Shown in pieces: positions 6,055 to 7,554 of a stretch of DNA of 7,554 nt (its first letter is position 1; every line of letters starts with the position of its first letter). The stretch is from Pirellulales bacterium (GTDB lineage Bacteria; Planctomycetota; Planctomycetia; Pirellulales; Thermoguttaceae). The translations under genes were made by a program, and so were the position numbers. Below the pieces are notes generated by a model. The model ran no database searches and had not been told where the DNA came from. It worked only from the letters and a program-made list of their open reading frames with translations. The stretch is from assembly GCA_030605745.1 (NCBI GenBank), contig JAUWHT010000323.1, forward strand, positions 1-7,554, given 5' to 3'.

Positions 6055-7554
6055 TTACGTCGCATCTCCTGACGCAACAATCGGAGCGGATGATTCCTCG
6101 TCCAGTTCACCCAGCGATTCTATCATGGGCAAGAGAACCGGCGCAATCGCTGTGGTGACCTGCTGAACACGCTCTTCGATATTCGCTTCGGGACCCTCGT
6201 CCGCTTCTTCTTCAGAGGCGGCGTTCTGCTTCCGCTTGCGATCAAGCTCCTCCTGTTGAAGAAGCGCGAGGCCGACAAGCACTAAGCCGTACATGAAGCG
6301 AGCGCGTGTCACCTCCAAATCATCACCAGACGGCTTTATTTCAGACTTCAGGTAGACGTTGTCCATGTTCACGAAAAAGTCGTAGACCGTTTGCTCATCG
6401 CCGTTTTGCCCGTTCTCGTCTGCGGCACCGGCATTTTTGATTCGCAGAGCAGTGAACTTGTCAAAAGGCGGGTTGTATTCCTCCCAGTCCTGCTCGTACA
6501 CCTTTACGATGTTGGGCAAGGAAATGCCTGCCGGTATTTCACGTTCGTTGCCAGCTTCTCTGCTGGGCGGTTTACGACGCGTTCCCACCTGGCCGGTTGT
6601 TTCCGCCTCACATTGGACGTGTACAACAAAACTGTTCTCGAACGGTTCGACTCGCGAAGGATCTGTTGCCACTGCGACGAAGTTGAGCGTGTCACCGATT
6701 TGACACGTGGTCGGGAGTTGAACGCTGAGTGTTCCGACGCCGTTCTGCAAGTTAGGTCCTACGTAGTTTGCTACCGGAGTTCGGCCTTCGCTATTTTGCG
6801 TGTACAGAGAAAATTCGCCCGGTTCCGTAGAACGGCTAAAGTAGTCATTGTTTGCGTCAGTCTCAAACTGAATCCGCGATCGCATGTTGATCGCCGTACT
6901 TCGAACTAGGATCTCACCGTAATCCTTTCCTTTGAACTTGAAATACGTCGGATACTGCTGACCTTCGAACCGTTTTTCCTCCTCCCGTACCTTTAGTGTC
7001 TTGACAGGATTATGGATCCTTTGGCCTTGCAGGAACAACGATGCCAGCACGGGCGATTTTTTAAGCAGAGATTTGAGGATTTCCTCCAACGGTTTTGAGT
7101 CAGCCAGCTTTGCCTCGGTTTGTTCTCGGCGGCGGCGCTCCTTCAAGTCGCGCAGTCCTTGGTGACGCTTTAGCATCTCTTCGAGAGCACATTCCAACTC
7201 GAGCCGCAGATCGCCGCCACTGAGCCGATCGCGACTGTTCATAAACAAGACTTCAATTGCACGACGGGAAAAACGAGTACAGTCGATCACGACGAGAATA
7301 GAATCGGCCAAGTAACTCAATCCAACTCTCTTGCGAGTGAAAAAATCCGGAGTCAGATGACCATGAGTCTGTCCGTTGAGCGTAAAGATAATGCCCTCAT
7401 TCTTGCGATATGTCTCGGCTTTACCCTTCTTGAAAGCGTAGATAGTCGCCGTCATTTGCTCGCCCGATGTACTCAACGGACATGAAGAGGGAAATCCTTC
7501 TTCGAGGTTCTTGCCACGATCATCCTCAAGCCGAACGCTGGCTCCCGTCAGGCT
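6055..7554 (-). CDS. Large GHKL/MutL-type (paraMORC-like) ATPase, C-terminal part; N-terminus beyond window
   Basis: The frame is open to the right edge, so the start is outside the window; TTG 7476 is an internal codon, not a convincing start. 499 residues are visible. They resemble the region after the GHKL ATPase domain in MutL/MORC-like proteins annotated as ATP-binding or histidine-kinase-like in defence loci: IYAFKKGKA, FTLNGQTHGHLTPDFF (about 57-72), YLADSILVVIDC (about 81-92), and FMNSRDRL (about 104-111), then a charged, probably coiled-coil stretch (about 126-161). A beta-rich, Ig-like domain follows (about 228-316, FETDANNDYFSR, GDTLNFVAVATDPSR, PFENSFVV). Next come a conserved-looking block with FVNMDNVYLKSEI, a hydrophobic helix (ARFMYGLVLVGLALL) and an acidic C-terminal region. 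The ATP-binding residues cannot be checked because they lie outside. Such ATPases are known beside methyltransferases, helicases and nucleases in restriction-like clusters. Family assignment is from remembered sequence style, so moderate. Confidence 0.7.
   Translation of the reverse strand, partial: SLTGASVRLEDDRGKNLEEGFPSSCPLSTSGEQMTATIYAFKKGKAETYRKNEGIIFTLNGQTHGHLTPDFFTRKRVGLSYLADSILVVIDCTRFSRRAIEVLFMNSRDRLSGGDLRLELECALEEMLKRHQGLRDLKERRRREQTEAKLADSKPLEEILKSLLKKSPVLASLFLQGQRIHNPVKTLKVREEEKRFEGQQYPTYFKFKGKDYGEILVRSTAINMRSRIQFETDANNDYFSRSTEPGEFSLYTQNSEGRTPVANYVGPNLQNGVGTLSVQLPTTCQIGDTLNFVAVATDPSRVEPFENSFVVHVQCEAETTGQVGTRRKPPSREAGNEREIPAGISLPNIVKVYEQDWEEYNPPFDKFTALRIKNAGAADENGQNGDEQTVYDFFVNMDNVYLKSEIKPSGDDLEVTRARFMYGLVLVGLALLQQEELDRKRKQNAASEEEADEGPEANIEERVQQVTTAIAPVLLPMIESLGELDEESSAPIVASGDAT

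Noticed and set aside
6391..6909. 172-residue + strand open frame
   Set aside because: Antisense to the MORC/MutL-like ATPase; the - strand has coherent domains over the same bases.
1..7554. CRISPR array, tRNA or rRNA genes
   Set aside because: No regularly spaced direct repeats, tRNA-like cloverleaf or rRNA sequence was noticed on either strand by reading.

Overview
The window looks like planctomycete (or closely related PVC-group) chromosomal DNA, probably from an environmental or metagenome-assembled genome. The main hint is the left-hand membrane-anchored protein, whose N-terminal anchor and C-terminal beta-rich domain resemble planctomycete-restricted proteins. Weak or absent Shine-Dalgarno signals and a stand-alone Hanks-type kinase agree with this. 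Taxonomy is inferred from protein style, not from a marker gene.

Left part (1-3234, + strand, visibly GC-rich). A gene-free leader carries a strong imperfect palindrome (170-245) directly in front of a ~650-residue protein with a single N-terminal membrane segment (261-2216). About 100 bp downstream is a compact soluble serine/threonine kinase (2314-3234) that keeps the core catalytic residues but has a degenerate glycine loop, HGD in place of HRD and DLG in place of DFG. The two genes may be co-transcribed.

Middle (3235-4664). On the - strand is the C-terminal part of a glycyl radical enzyme of the pyruvate formate-lyase superfamily (3334-4365). It has the glycyl-radical loop but lacks the N-terminal half and the catalytic cysteine. 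Its 5' end stops exactly at an 18-bp perfect terminal inverted repeat. The two copies of that repeat (4353-4370 and 4491-4508) bound a 156-bp element. Inside the element are the first ~16 codons of a REP-associated tyrosine (IS200-like) transposase joined to what looks like its last codons, so this is an internally deleted, MITE-like derivative. A second palindrome (4530-4553) lies beside it. The enzyme gene is best read as a remnant broken at the element.

Right part (4665-7554, visibly lower GC). A promoter-like pair (4600-4628) precedes a 67-residue ribbon-helix-helix protein (4665-4868). Its stop is one base from the GTG start of an amino-DNA methyltransferase (4870-6035). That methyltransferase is split by a -1 frameshift in a five-G run (5040-5044) inside its AdoMet-binding motif DPFMGGGTT; restoring one G joins motif I to the SPPY catalytic motif in a single 388-residue protein. 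Convergent to it, 19 bp away, is the C-terminal ~500 residues of a large protein resembling the GHKL/MutL-type (paraMORC-like) ATPases of restriction and defence clusters (6055-7554, -). It runs off the right edge without its N-terminus.

Interpretation: an ancestral GC-rich chromosome segment seems to meet an accessory, defence-like island at about 4353. The island holds a small regulator, a modification methyltransferase and a MORC/MutL-like ATPase. The methyltransferase frameshift raises three options: the system is decaying, it is switched by slippage, or the assembly has an error.
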